The notes: generated by a model from the sequence alone, not told the origin. Positions 6,727 through 13,970 are shown, numbered from the stretch's first letter. The stretch is DNA of 22,574 nt from JBBSHJ01 sp038253135 (GCA_038253135.1 JBBSHJ010000051.1:1-22574); one strand, 5' to 3'. Program-made: numbers and translations.

Positions 6727-7692
6727 GTGAGCACCGTAGCCGTTCGCCGATCGCGAGCGGAGCAGCGGGCCGCGCTGCCCGCCGACAGCGCGGCGGCACT
6801 GGACCGGTTCCAGCGGCATCTGGCCGTGGAGCGGGCCCTGTCGGAGCACTCGGTCCGCGCCTATGTCGGCGATGTGGTCTCGCTGCTCGATCACCTCGCC
6901 CGCCGGCCGGACCTGGCATTCGCCGACCTCGATCTCGCCGTGCTGCGCAGCTGGTTGGCGCGGCAACGCACGGCCGGTGCCGCTCGTACGACGCTGGCCC
7001 GCCGGTCCGCCGCGGCGCGGGTCTTCACCGCGTACGCCTACCGGCAGGGCTTATTGGCGACGGATCCGGGTGCATCGTTGGCCAGCCCGGCGCCGCACCG
7101 TGACCTGCCCGAGGTGCTGCCCGCCGCACAGGCGCGGCAGCTGCTCGATGCGCTGGACGCGCACGACGGCCCGGTGGCCACCCGCGATCGTCTGGTCCTG
7201 GAGCTGCTCTACGCCACGGCGTTGCGGGTCGGCGAGCTGGTTGGCCTCGACATCGACGACGTCGACCGCGGCCGCCGCCTGGTCCGCGCCTTCGGCAAGG
7301 GGGGCAAGGAACGGGCCGTGCCGTACGGCGTGCCGGCGGAGAAGGTGCTGTCCGCCTGGCTCGACGGGCCGGCCGAGACCGGCCGAGACGCCCTGGTGAC
7401 CCGGGCGTCGGGTCCGGCGCTGCTGCTCGGGGTCCGCGGGCGGCGGATCGATCAACGCGCGGTACGCCGGCTGGTCCACGCACGGATCGCGGCCGGCGCG
7501 GCCGGCATACCGGACATGGGCCCGCACGGGCTCCGGCACACGGCCGCCACCCACCTGCTCGAAGGCGGCGCCGACCTGCGATCGGTGCAGGAGCTGCTCG
7601 GCCACTCCAGCCTGGCCACGACGCAGCTTTACACCCACGTCTCCGTCGAGCGACTCCGGGCGGCCTATCGCCAGGCCCACCCGCGGGCCTGA
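6727..7692 (+). CDS. xerC: Tyrosine recombinase, XerC type
   Basis: The 321-residue protein has a SAM-like N-terminal core-binding domain (about 22-115) and a C-terminal catalytic domain. All six active-site residues are visible: Arg167 (ALRVGEL), Lys191 (FGKGGKER), His267 and Arg270 (HGLRHTAATHLLEGG), His293 (LGHSSLATT) and the nucleophile Tyr302 (QLYTHV). The close match to XerC/XerD and the position downstream of dprA, as in mycobacteria and Streptomyces, favour a housekeeping chromosome-dimer resolvase acting at dif, rather than a phage integrase. The GTG start at 6727 lies 55 bases past dprA; GACGGT sits 6 bases before it, a possible weak -10. It converges on the M23 gene with a 2-base gap. 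Confidence 0.92.
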   Translation: MSTVAVRRSRAEQRAALPADSAAALDRFQRHLAVERALSEHSVRAYVGDVVSLLDHLARRPDLAFADLDLAVLRSWLARQRTAGAARTTLARRSAAARVFTAYAYRQGLLATDPGASLASPAPHRDLPEVLPAAQARQLLDALDAHDGPVATRDRLVLELLYATALRVGELVGLDIDDVDRGRRLVRAFGKGGKERAVPYGVPAEKVLSAWLDGPAETGRDALVTRASGPALLLGVRGRRIDQRAVRRLVHARIAAGAAGIPDMGPHGLRHTAATHLLEGGADLRSVQELLGHSSLATTQLYTHVSVERLRAAYRQAHPRA

Positions 7693-7694
7693 CT

Positions 7695-8435
7695 TCAGGG
7701 CGGCCGCCGCCGGACACCGACCGCAAGGAGTGCCGCGCCGGACGCGAGCAGCGCCGTCGCGGCAGCCAGCCGGGGCGCCACGGTAGCCGCCGCGACGCCC
7801 GCCGCCGCCGGAAGCGTCCGCTCTGCCGCGGCCGGCGCGTTGCGGTGCGCGCCGGCCAGTGGAAGCAGTCGCACCCGCCCCTGTCCGAGCAGCGACAGCG
7901 GATCGAGGTAGACGCCTCCGCGCAGCAGGCCCCAGTGCAGGCAGGCCGCCGCCGGGCAGTCGAGGTGGCCGGCGGCGAGCCGGCCGATCGGGGCGCCCAC
8001 GGCTACCGGCTGACCGACCCTGACGCTGGCCGTCACCGGCTCGTACGTCGTCCGGAGCCCGCCGGCGTGCCTGACGGTGATCACTCCGCGCCCGGCCAGC
8101 GGGGACGCGAAGGAGACCACGCCCGCACCCGCCGCGCGGATCGGGGCGCCCGGCGGGGCGGCGAGGTCGACGCCGCGATGGCCGCGACCGTAGGCGGTCG
8201 CCGGCGGCGCGAACGAACGGGTCACCTGGTGCGGCGGGCCGACCGGCCACACCCATCGACCGGGCACGGCCGCGCCGGAGACGGCGCTGCCGGCGAGCAC
8301 GCCGAGAACGAATGTCGCCGAAACGGCCAGCAGCACGGCCAGCACCCGAAGCCACGTCACGCAGCGGCGGGCAAGAAGCACGATCGGTCGCGGAGGCTTG
8401 ACGGCACCGGCCGGCCGGCCGCGGCCGGGTCGCAC
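7695..8435 (-). CDS. M23 family metallopeptidase, membrane-anchored, with hydrophobic C terminus
   Basis: Predicted LytM-type peptidoglycan endopeptidase, located as usual next to actinobacterial rpsB. With the GTG at 8435 it has 246 residues: a basic N terminus (KPPRP...ARR), a membrane segment at about 27-52 serving as signal or anchor, and the peptidase domain at about 60-185. Zinc ligands are His86 and Asp90 (HRGVDLAAPPG) and His167 (CLHWGL). The usual HxH reads Cys165-Leu-His167, so one catalytic His is a Cys, which I recall in related actinobacterial proteins. Residues about 212-240 form a second hydrophobic stretch ending VRRRPP, resembling a C-terminal anchor. The start is uncertain; GTG at 8381 or 8360 would keep the membrane segment. 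Confidence 0.85.
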   Translation of the reverse strand: MRPGRGRPAGAVKPPRPIVLLARRCVTWLRVLAVLLAVSATFVLGVLAGSAVSGAAVPGRWVWPVGPPHQVTRSFAPPATAYGRGHRGVDLAAPPGAPIRAAGAGVVSFASPLAGRGVITVRHAGGLRTTYEPVTASVRVGQPVAVGAPIGRLAAGHLDCPAAACLHWGLLRGGVYLDPLSLLGQGRVRLLPLAGAHRNAPAAAERTLPAAAGVAAATVAPRLAAATALLASGAALLAVGVRRRPP

Positions 8436-8622
8436 ATCGGTTTCATCCCAGTACAGCACCGGATCACGATCGCCTGCGCCGCCCGCGGCTGGCGGTCCGC
8501 GCTCGAATCTGTGGAAAACGAGGTCTCCTGTGGGCGGCGGCCGGCCCCATCGGCGCGCACGTGCTAAGGGCGGCGCGCGTGCTGAGCGCGGGCAGCCGGC
8601 GCCCGGGGCGGGCCGGGGCCGA
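8436..8622. other. Divergent intergenic region, M23 gene / rpsB, distal part
   Basis: No supported gene. The stretch contains an imperfect direct repeat, CGGCGCGCACGTGCTAAG (8551-8568) and CGGCGCGCGTGCTGAG (8571-8586). Neither copy has a clear function. Promoter elements for the minus-strand M23 gene should lie just above 8435, but I could not settle on one. Confidence 0.35.
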
Positions 8623-8653
8623 TTGGCCGCGTACGGGCGCCACGACGTACACT
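8623..8653 (+). promoter_or_regulatory. Candidate rpsB promoter
   Basis: TTGGCC (8623-8628) as -35 and TACACT (8648-8653) as -10 are separated by 19 bases. The -10 fits the TAnnnT pattern well; the spacer is somewhat long. Transcription would begin near 8660, giving a leader of about 225 bases before the rpsB ATG. Confidence 0.5.
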
Positions 8654-8661
8654 CACCGACG

Positions 8662-8853
8662 CAGCCCATGCGAGTGGGCTGACTTCGCGTGCCTGCATCC
8701 ACCCGGTCGATCCGGGCTGCAGGCGGCCACCTCGGTCCCGTGTGTACGGGCGGACGGCCGCCGAAGGCGGGCACCAGGGCGGCAGGCCACCGGCCGGTCG
8801 CGACAACCACACCGCGTCCGCGGCCGTACGGCGCCACCAGATGGCGCCGGCCG
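8662..8853 (+). promoter_or_regulatory. Structured rpsB mRNA leader (four hairpins)
   Basis: Four stem-loops can be drawn in order. Hairpin 1: CAGCCCA (8662-8668) with TGGGCTG (8675-8681). Hairpin 2: an outer GCCTGCA (8691-8697) with TGCAGGC (8718-8724), enclosing CCCGG (8702-8706) with CCGGG (8712-8716). Hairpin 3: CCCGT (8737-8741) with ACGGG (8746-8750). Hairpin 4: GGCGCCA (8830-8836) with TGGCGCC (8842-8848), extended after a 4-base bulge by CGGCC (8821-8825) with GGCCG (8849-8853). The last lies just before the ribosome binding site AGAGGA (8869-8874). Autoregulation by S2 is known in other phyla; applying it here is inference. Confidence 0.5.
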
Positions 8854-8884
8854 GGACGCCTGAGCACGAGAGGACGCGCCCCGC

Positions 8885-9721
8885 ATGGCCGTCGTCACCA
8901 TGAAGAACCTGCTCGATGCAGGCGTGCACTTCGGGCACCAGACCCGCCGGTGGAACCCGAAGATGAAGAGGTTCATCTTCACCGAGCGCAACGGCATCTA
9001 CATCATCGACTTGCAGCAGACGCTGACCTACATCAACTCGGCCTACGAGTTCGTCAAGGAGACCGTCGCCCACGGCGGCACCATCCTTTTCGTCGGCACC
9101 AAGAAGCAGGCGCAGGAAGCGGTCGCCGTGCAGGCGATGCGTGTCAACATGCCGTTCGTCAACCAGCGCTGGCTCGGCGGCATGCTCACCAACTTCTCGA
9201 CCGTCCACGGCCGGCTGCAGCGGCTCAAGGAGCTCGAAGCCATGGGCACCAGCGAGAACGACGCGGTGCGCACGAAGAAGGAAGCCCTGATCCTGCGGCG
9301 CGAGAAGGACAAGCTGGAGCGCACCCTCGGCGGCATTCGCAACATGGCCAGGGTGCCGAGCGCCATCTGGGTGGTCGACACCAAGAAGGAGCACATCGCC
9401 GTCGGTGAGGCCCGCAAGCTCGGCATCCCGGTCGTTGCGGTGCTCGACACCAACTGCGACCCGGACGAGGTCGACTACAAGATCCCGGGCAACGACGACG
9501 CGATCCGCAGCGCCCAGCTGCTGACGCGGGTCGTGGCCGACGCCGTCGCCGAAGGCCTGATGGCGCGATCCGCACGCCAGGGCGGCGAGGACGGCACGGA
9601 CAAGCCCGAGCCCGCCGGCCAGGTCGGCGTCGACGAGCCGATGCCCGAGTGGGAGCGCGCCGTCCTCGCCGGGCAGCAGGGCGAGATCGCCGAGCCGGCG
9701 CCAAGCATCCCGGCGTCCTGA
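8885..9721 (+). CDS. rpsB: 30S ribosomal protein S2
   Basis: The 278-residue protein starts MAVVTMKNLLDAGVHFGHQT and continues RRWNPKMKRFIFTERNGIYI, the S2 signature, followed by FVNQRWLGGMLTNF and GIPVVAVLDTNCDPDEVDY. S2 joins the small subunit late and stabilises S1/mRNA interaction (family knowledge). The C-terminal tail from about residue 230 is acidic and low in complexity but contains PMPEWERAVLAG, a motif common in actinobacterial S2. The ribosome binding site AGAGGA lies 10 bases upstream of the ATG. It heads the rpsB-tsf-pyrH-frr-cdsA run, and tsf follows after 58 bases. Confidence 0.97.
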   Translation: MAVVTMKNLLDAGVHFGHQTRRWNPKMKRFIFTERNGIYIIDLQQTLTYINSAYEFVKETVAHGGTILFVGTKKQAQEAVAVQAMRVNMPFVNQRWLGGMLTNFSTVHGRLQRLKELEAMGTSENDAVRTKKEALILRREKDKLERTLGGIRNMARVPSAIWVVDTKKEHIAVGEARKLGIPVVAVLDTNCDPDEVDYKIPGNDDAIRSAQLLTRVVADAVAEGLMARSARQGGEDGTDKPEPAGQVGVDEPMPEWERAVLAGQQGEIAEPAPSIPAS

Positions 9722-9779
9722 CCGCGCAACCAACGACCGAATCCCTTACTACACAGGCGAAAGAGACAACGAGAAGACG

Positions 9780-10634
9780 ATGGCGAATTTCTCCGCCGCG
9801 GACGTGAAGACGCTCCGCGACCTGACCGGTGCCGGCATGCTCGACTGCAAGAACGCCCTGCAGGAAGCGGACGGCGACGTCGACCGCGCGGTCGAGATCC
9901 TGCGGGTCACGGGCAAGAAAGGCGTGGCCAAGCGGGAGGGGCGCACCGCCTCCAACGGTTTGATCGCGGCCGACATCGAGGGCGACACCGCAGGGGTCAT
10001 GCTCGAGCTCAACTGCGAGACGGACTTCGTGGCCAAGACCGAGCCGTTCCAGGCGCTGGCCGCGCGGGTCGCCACGATCGCGGGCACGAGCAAGGTCGCC
10101 GATCCGGCCGAGCTGCTCACGGTCGAGGACGACGGCACGTCCGTGCAGGCGATTCTCGACGAGGCCAACGCCGTCATGGGCGAGAAGGTCGAGGTCCGCC
10201 GCTTCGTCCGCTACGCGGCCGACAACGCCGCCGACGGCACGCCTGGCTACGTGGCGACGTACCTGCACCGGACGAGCCCGGATCTGCCGCCGACGGTCGG
10301 GGTGCTGGTCGAGCTCGACCGGCCCGACGCCGAGGTCGCCAAGGACATCGCGCAGCACATCGCGGCGTTCATGCCGAGCTACCTCGACCGCGAGTCGATC
10401 CCCGAGGACGTCCTTGCCAACGAGCGGCGCATCGCCGAGGCGACGTCCCGCGAGGAGGGCAAGCCCGAGCAGGCGCTGCCCCGCATCGTCGAGGGCCGGG
10501 TCAACGGCTTCGTCAAGGAGTCGGCCCTGCTCGAGCAGGGCTTCGTCAAGGAGCCGAAGAAGTCGGTCAAGAACGTGCTCGCCGAGGCGGGTGTGGCCGT
10601 ACGCCGGTTCACGCGCTTTCGCGTGGGCCAGTAG
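9780..10634 (+). CDS. tsf: Translation elongation factor Ts
   Basis: EF-Ts recycles EF-Tu by exchanging GDP for GTP. The 284-residue protein begins with the UBA-like N-terminal domain (MANFSAADVKTLRDLTGAGM, DCKNALQEADGDVDRAVEIL). It is followed by the core that contacts EF-Tu, including ELNCETDFVAKTEPF at about 75-89, where TDFVAKT is the family signature. Two dimerisation subdomains follow (to about residue 275), with AFMPSYLDRESIP and the ending RRFTRFRVGQ. The ATG at 9780 is preceded by the purine-rich GAAAGAGACAACGAGAAG rather than a strict Shine-Dalgarno sequence. The position between rpsB and pyrH is conserved. Confidence 0.97.
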   Translation: MANFSAADVKTLRDLTGAGMLDCKNALQEADGDVDRAVEILRVTGKKGVAKREGRTASNGLIAADIEGDTAGVMLELNCETDFVAKTEPFQALAARVATIAGTSKVADPAELLTVEDDGTSVQAILDEANAVMGEKVEVRRFVRYAADNAADGTPGYVATYLHRTSPDLPPTVGVLVELDRPDAEVAKDIAQHIAAFMPSYLDRESIPEDVLANERRIAEATSREEGKPEQALPRIVEGRVNGFVKESALLEQGFVKEPKKSVKNVLAEAGVAVRRFTRFRVGQ

Positions 10635-10686
10635 GCAGCTCCGGTAAGGAACAGCCCGCGCCCGCGACCAGCCAGGAGGCTCAGCG

Positions 10687-11436
10687 ATGACCGATCCGCA
10701 GACGGAACGCATCGAGCCGGCCGGACCCTGGTCGCGGGTGCTGCTGAAGCTGTCCGGTGAGGCCCTCTCCGGCGGCGGTGGCGTCGGGCTCGACCCGGAC
10801 ATCGTGCAGCGGCTCGCGCGGGAGATTGCACTGGTCGTCCGCGAGGGGATCCAGATCGCGGTCGTGGTCGGCGGCGGCAACTACTTCCGCGGTGCCGAGC
10901 TCGCCGAGCGGGGCATGGACCGCGCCCGGGCGGACTACATGGGCATGCTCGGCACCGTCATGAACTGCCTGTCGCTGCAGGACTTCTGCGAGAAGCAAGG
11001 CGTCGAGACCCGCGTGCAGACCGCCATCACGATGGGCCAGGTCGCGGAGCCGTACATCCCGCGGCGCGCGATCCGGCACCTGGAAAAAGGCCGGGTCGTC
11101 ATCTTCGGCGCCGGCGCGGGCATGCCCTACTTCTCCACCGATACGGTCGCGGCCCAGCGCGCGCTGGAGATCGGCTGCGAGATCCTGCTGATGGGCAAGA
11201 ACGACGTGGACGGCGTGTATGACGCCGATCCCAAGAAGCAGCCGGACGCTACCAAGTTCGACACGCTCACCTACGACGACTACCTCGTGCGCGGACTCAC
11301 GCTGGCCGACGCCACATCGGTGAGCCTCGCCCGGGACAACAAGCTCCCGATGCTCTTCTTCGGCATGATGGACGAGGGCAACATCCGGCGGGCGATCGCC
11401 GGTGAGAGGATCGGGACGATGGTCAGCGCCGCATGA
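10687..11436 (+). CDS. pyrH: UMP kinase
   Basis: UMP kinase converts UMP and ATP to UDP, feeding pyrimidine nucleotide synthesis. The 249-residue protein is of the amino-acid-kinase fold: RVLLKLSGEALSGG at about 18-31, VVVGGGNYFRGAELA, RADYMGMLGTVMN, and VIFGAGAGMPYFSTDTVAAQRA at about 139-160. LLMGKNDVDGVYDADPKK follows. AGGAGG is placed 8 bases before the ATG, so the start is well supported. It follows tsf after 52 bases and precedes frr after 37 bases, the standard bacterial arrangement, so the genes are probably cotranscribed. No unusual features. Confidence 0.97.
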   Translation: MTDPQTERIEPAGPWSRVLLKLSGEALSGGGGVGLDPDIVQRLAREIALVVREGIQIAVVVGGGNYFRGAELAERGMDRARADYMGMLGTVMNCLSLQDFCEKQGVETRVQTAITMGQVAEPYIPRRAIRHLEKGRVVIFGAGAGMPYFSTDTVAAQRALEIGCEILLMGKNDVDGVYDADPKKQPDATKFDTLTYDDYLVRGLTLADATSVSLARDNKLPMLFFGMMDEGNIRRAIAGERIGTMVSAA

Positions 11437-11473
11437 GCGGCGTACCCGTTCCAATCGAGACGGAGGCGCAGCG

Positions 11474-12031
11474 GTGATCGACGAGACACTTCTCGACGCA
11501 GAGGAACGGATGGAAAAGGCCGTCGCCGTGGCGAGAGAGGACCTCGGGGCGATCCGCACCGGGCGCGCGACGCCGGCGATGTTCGCCAAGATCATGGTCG
11601 ACTACTACGGGACGCTGACGCCGCTGCCGCAGCTCGCGACGATCGCCACGCCCGAGGCCCGGATGGCGATCGTCAAGCCGTTCGACCCGAGCCAGCTGCG
11701 CGCCCTGGAGAAGTCCATCCGGGACAGCGATCTCGGTGTCAACCCGGGCAACGACGGCTCGATCATCCGCGTGATCTTCCCGCAGCTGTCCGAGGAGCGC
11801 CGCCGCGAATTCGTGAAGGTGGCCCGCACCAAGGGCGAGGATTCGAAGGTCAGCATCCGCAACATCCGGCGCCAGGCCAAGGACGCGCTGGACAAGCTGG
11901 CCAAGGACGGCGAGGTCGGCGAGGACGACGTACGCCGCGCGGAGAAGGACCTGCAGGACACGACCGACAAGTACGTCGGCGCCGTCGACGAGCTGCTCAA
12001 GCACAAGGAAGCGGAGCTGCTCGAGGTTTAG
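11474..12031 (+). CDS. frr: Ribosome recycling factor
   Basis: RRF splits post-termination ribosomes together with EF-G. The 185-residue protein (the standard length) starts at a GTG with GGAGG 7 bases upstream. It shows LDAEERMEKAVAVAREDLGAIRTGRATP with the RTGRA motif at the end of helix 1, then LPQLATIATPEARMAIVKPFD of domain II. The C-terminal helix bundle contains LSEERRREFVKVARTKGED and VSIRNIRRQAKDAL, family hallmarks. A longer frame opening at 11402 would overlap the end of pyrH and lacks similarity, so it is not used. A dispersed repeat begins 4 bases after the TAG stop. Confidence 0.97.
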   Translation: MIDETLLDAEERMEKAVAVAREDLGAIRTGRATPAMFAKIMVDYYGTLTPLPQLATIATPEARMAIVKPFDPSQLRALEKSIRDSDLGVNPGNDGSIIRVIFPQLSEERRREFVKVARTKGEDSKVSIRNIRRQAKDALDKLAKDGEVGEDDVRRAEKDLQDTTDKYVGAVDELLKHKEAELLEV

Positions 12032-12035
12032 CGTT

Positions 12036-12102
12036 GGCTGACGAGGGAGCGAGCATACGAGGGAGCTTGCGACCGGGGCGCGCAGCGACTGAGGAGGCCG
12101 CG
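12036..12102 (+). repeat. Dispersed repeat, copy A (between frr and cdsA)
   Basis: The 19-base GGCTGACGAGGGAGCGAGC (12036-12054) and the 12-base GAGGAGGCCGCG (12091-12102) both recur in the same orientation and order at 22217-22254. Here they are 36 bases apart, and the spacer includes a second ACGAGGGAGC (12058-12067), an internal partial duplication. The GAGGAGG block serves as the ribosome binding site of cdsA. Short elements of this kind are scattered in some actinobacterial genomes; this one's family name is unknown to me. Confidence 0.6.
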
Positions 12103-12105
12103 CAC

Positions 12106-12981
12106 ATGACACGGGCCTCGACCCGCTCCGGCCCCGTGTCCGAAATCCCGGCTGTTCCGACCGTGGCCGGGCGCGGCCGTCCCTCGCCCGGGCGCGACCT
12201 GTCGGCAGCGGTCGCTGTCGGCGTGAGCTTCTTCATCGTCGTCGCGGTCAGCGTGACCCTGTACCGCCCGGTCTTCGTCGGACTGCTGGTGCTGCTGTCC
12301 GCGCTCGGTGTCGGCGAGCTCGTCCGTGCCGTCCGCCGGCGGGGGGCGCGGCCCCCGGTCCCCCCGCTGCTCGCGAGCACCGTGGCGATGCCGGTGGTGG
12401 CGTGGTTCGAGGGCAGCAGCGGCCTCGGCGTCGCGTTGCTCGCCACGATTTTCGTCGTGATCGTGTGGCGGCTCTTCGGCCCGACCGATGGCTTCGTCCG
12501 GGATGTGAGCGCTGCGGTCTTCATCGCGGCGTACGTGCCGCTGCTCGCGGCGTTCGCCGTGCTGCTCGCCCATCCGCACAACGGCGCCCGGCTGGTCGTG
12601 ACCTTCGGTACGACGGTCGTGGCCAGCGATATCGGCGGGTATGCGACCGGGGTTTTCCTCGGCCGGCACAAGATGGCACCGAAGATCTCACCCGGAAAGT
12701 CCTGGGAGGGCTTCGTCGGATCCCTCGTGCTGTGCACGGCCGTCGGCGTGCTGACCGTCGGGCTGTGGCTCGACGAGGCGTGGTGGAAGGGCGTGGTCTT
12801 CGGCCTGGCGGCCGCCATCACGGCCACGGTCGGGGACCTGTGCGAATCGGCGATCAAGCGTGATCTGGGCATCAAGGACATGGGCAACGTGCTGCCGGGA
12901 CACGGCGGGGTGATGGACCGGCTCGACTCGTTGCTGCCGGGAGCCGCCGTGTCCTACCTGTTGCTGGCCGCCCTGACCTGA
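12106..12981 (+). CDS. cdsA: Phosphatidate cytidylyltransferase (CDP-diacylglycerol synthase)
   Basis: CdsA converts phosphatidic acid and CTP to CDP-diacylglycerol, the branch point of membrane phospholipid synthesis. The 291-residue protein has a polar N-terminal tail of about 40 residues, then many membrane segments (about 40-60, 63-80, 100-118, 120-135, 145-165 and further). The signature near the C terminus is complete: GDLCESAIKRDLGIKDMGN followed by LPGHGGVMDRLDS. PGKSWEGFVGS earlier in the chain is also typical. The ATG at 12106 has GAGGAGG 8 bases upstream, supplied by the repeat; an in-frame TTG at 12034 would translate the repeat and is less likely. rlmN, which often follows, is displaced by about 7.3 kb. 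Confidence 0.95.
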   Translation: MTRASTRSGPVSEIPAVPTVAGRGRPSPGRDLSAAVAVGVSFFIVVAVSVTLYRPVFVGLLVLLSALGVGELVRAVRRRGARPPVPPLLASTVAMPVVAWFEGSSGLGVALLATIFVVIVWRLFGPTDGFVRDVSAAVFIAAYVPLLAAFAVLLAHPHNGARLVVTFGTTVVASDIGGYATGVFLGRHKMAPKISPGKSWEGFVGSLVLCTAVGVLTVGLWLDEAWWKGVVFGLAAAITATVGDLCESAIKRDLGIKDMGNVLPGHGGVMDRLDSLLPGAAVSYLLLAALT

Positions 12982-13508
12982 GCAGCGCTCAGCCCGTCTG
13001 GTCGGTGATGAACGCCGTGACGCTGTCGGCGAGGCGCGTGGGCCACATGCCACCGGCGCCATCGATCGCCGCCCGGCCGACACCGCTCGGCGGGAGCGGG
13101 CACCAGCGCGGTCAACCCGTCGCGATCGAGCACCGGCGTCCGGTAGCGCGAGAACGAGGTCGGCGTGCGGCTGGCCGGCTCGAGCACGCCGTCGATCCGG
13201 CAGCAGGCCTCGGTGAGCGCGGAGAAGATCAGGTTGGAGTTGGGGATCGGCTTGGCCAGCAGCACCGGGGTGATGGCGCTCAGCCAGTCCCGCCAGCCGG
13301 CGGCGAAGGCGTCGAAGTCATAGTCCCGGATCGCGACTATGAGGTCGAGATCGGAACCCGCATCGGCGACGCCGCGCGCCAGAGACCCGGCCAGCCAGAG
13401 GCCGCGGACCCGCTCGTCCGGTTCGGCCGCATCGAGCGCACGGGTCAGGAGTGCGTGGTACGCCGCCGGCAACGGCTCGATCGCGCGCGGCTCCCGGTCG
13501 ATGAGCAT
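12954..13508 (-). CDS. Nucleotidyltransferase-domain protein, probably frameshifted near the 3' end
   Basis: The start MLIDREPRAIEPLPAAYHAL leads into a polymerase-beta-type nucleotidyltransferase core: LWLAGSLARGVADAGSDLDLIVAI with the GS motif at 41-42 and metal-binding Asp53 and Asp55. Family members include aminoglycoside-modifying adenylyltransferases and toxin-antitoxin MNT proteins; the substrate here is unknown. After LTALVPAP (about residue 138) the reading frame turns into an Arg/His-rich, unnatural-looking tail that runs 28 bases into cdsA. Shifting the frame by one base near 13081-13103 gives GAGGMWPTRLADSVTAFI and a stop at 12989, just clear of cdsA. I therefore infer a one-base frameshift, or a sequencing error in the C/G runs. 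Even corrected, the protein is about 170 residues, shorter than many relatives. Confidence 0.7.
   Translation of the reverse strand: MLIDREPRAIEPLPAAYHALLTRALDAAEPDERVRGLWLAGSLARGVADAGSDLDLIVAIRDYDFDAFAAGWRDWLSAITPVLLAKPIPNSNLIFSALTEACCRIDGVLEPASRTPTSFSRYRTPVLDRDGLTALVPAPAERCRPGGDRWRRWHVAHAPRRQRHGVHHRPDGLSAAQVRAASNR
12978..12992. terminator. Palindrome carrying two converging stop codons
   Basis: CTGAGC (12978-12983), loop AGC, GCTCAG (12987-12992) form a perfect 6-bp stem. The cdsA TGA (12979-12981) lies in the left arm. The TGA of the frame-corrected minus-strand nucleotidyltransferase (12991-12989) lies in the right arm. It could act as a short bidirectional terminator; no T-tract is present. 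Confidence 0.4.
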
Positions 13509-13573
13509 GACGGCGACGGTACGTGGCGGCGGGGCGTGGATAACATGCGGGCGTAGGGATCGAGAGGCAGCTG

Positions 13574-13966
13574 ATGCGGCAGAGTCGATGGCCGGTAGCA
13601 ATCTCTGACGACGATTTCGCGCCCTACCTCACCGGGCTTCCGCTGGCCACGATCGAGCTGTTCGACGCCTACGTCGCCATCGCCCGCCAGACCGGGTCGT
13701 TGACGTTCGAGCTGCAGAACGGCCCGATCGTGCTCGTCGGGAGTCGCCGGGTCTTCGCGGCCGTCACACCGGGAGCCGACGGTCTGCGTGGACACCTGGT
13801 CCTGACCCGGCGCGAGAGTGATCGCGGCTTTCGGGTCGAGCCGCTCACCAAGGAGCTCTTCATGCACAGCTTCACGATCACATCGAGCCGGCAGCTGGAC
13901 GCCGGATTCGCGGCCTTGATCGACGAGGCGCACGAGGTCGGCGACGGCGCGCACCTGCGGCCATGA
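13574..13966 (+). CDS. DUF5655-like hypothetical protein
   Basis: This 130-residue protein has no signal peptide or membrane segment. The pattern ATIELFDAYVAIARQTG, then VGSRRVFAAVTPGADGLRGHLVL, then MHSFTITSSRQLDAGFAALIDEAHEVG resembles the DUF5655 domain (small alpha/beta proteins of unknown function, sometimes annotated as transport-related without evidence). The start is well supported: GAGAGG (13562-13567) lies 6 bases before the ATG, and TAACAT (13541-13546) is a possible -10. It is divergent from the nucleotidyltransferase and convergent with mshA, separated from the latter by a hairpin. Function cannot be assigned. Confidence 0.75.
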   Translation: MRQSRWPVAISDDDFAPYLTGLPLATIELFDAYVAIARQTGSLTFELQNGPIVLVGSRRVFAAVTPGADGLRGHLVLTRRESDRGFRVEPLTKELFMHSFTITSSRQLDAGFAALIDEAHEVGDGAHLRP

Positions 13967-13970
13967 CCGA

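Noticed and set aside
6727..7692. Phage-type integrase with an attachment site
   Set aside because: The recombinase matches XerC, lies in its conserved position after dprA, and no tRNA or att-like repeat is present.
7051..8355. Minus-strand 434-codon frame across xerC and the M23 gene
   Set aside because: Out of frame with the real M23 peptidase and antisense to xerC; no recognisable motif.
9225..10880. Minus-strand 551-codon frame across rpsB and tsf
   Set aside because: Antisense to two highly conserved genes and low-complexity in composition.
12034..12105. Upstream TTG start for cdsA
   Set aside because: It would translate the dispersed repeat, whereas the ATG at 12106 has GAGGAGG at 8 bases.
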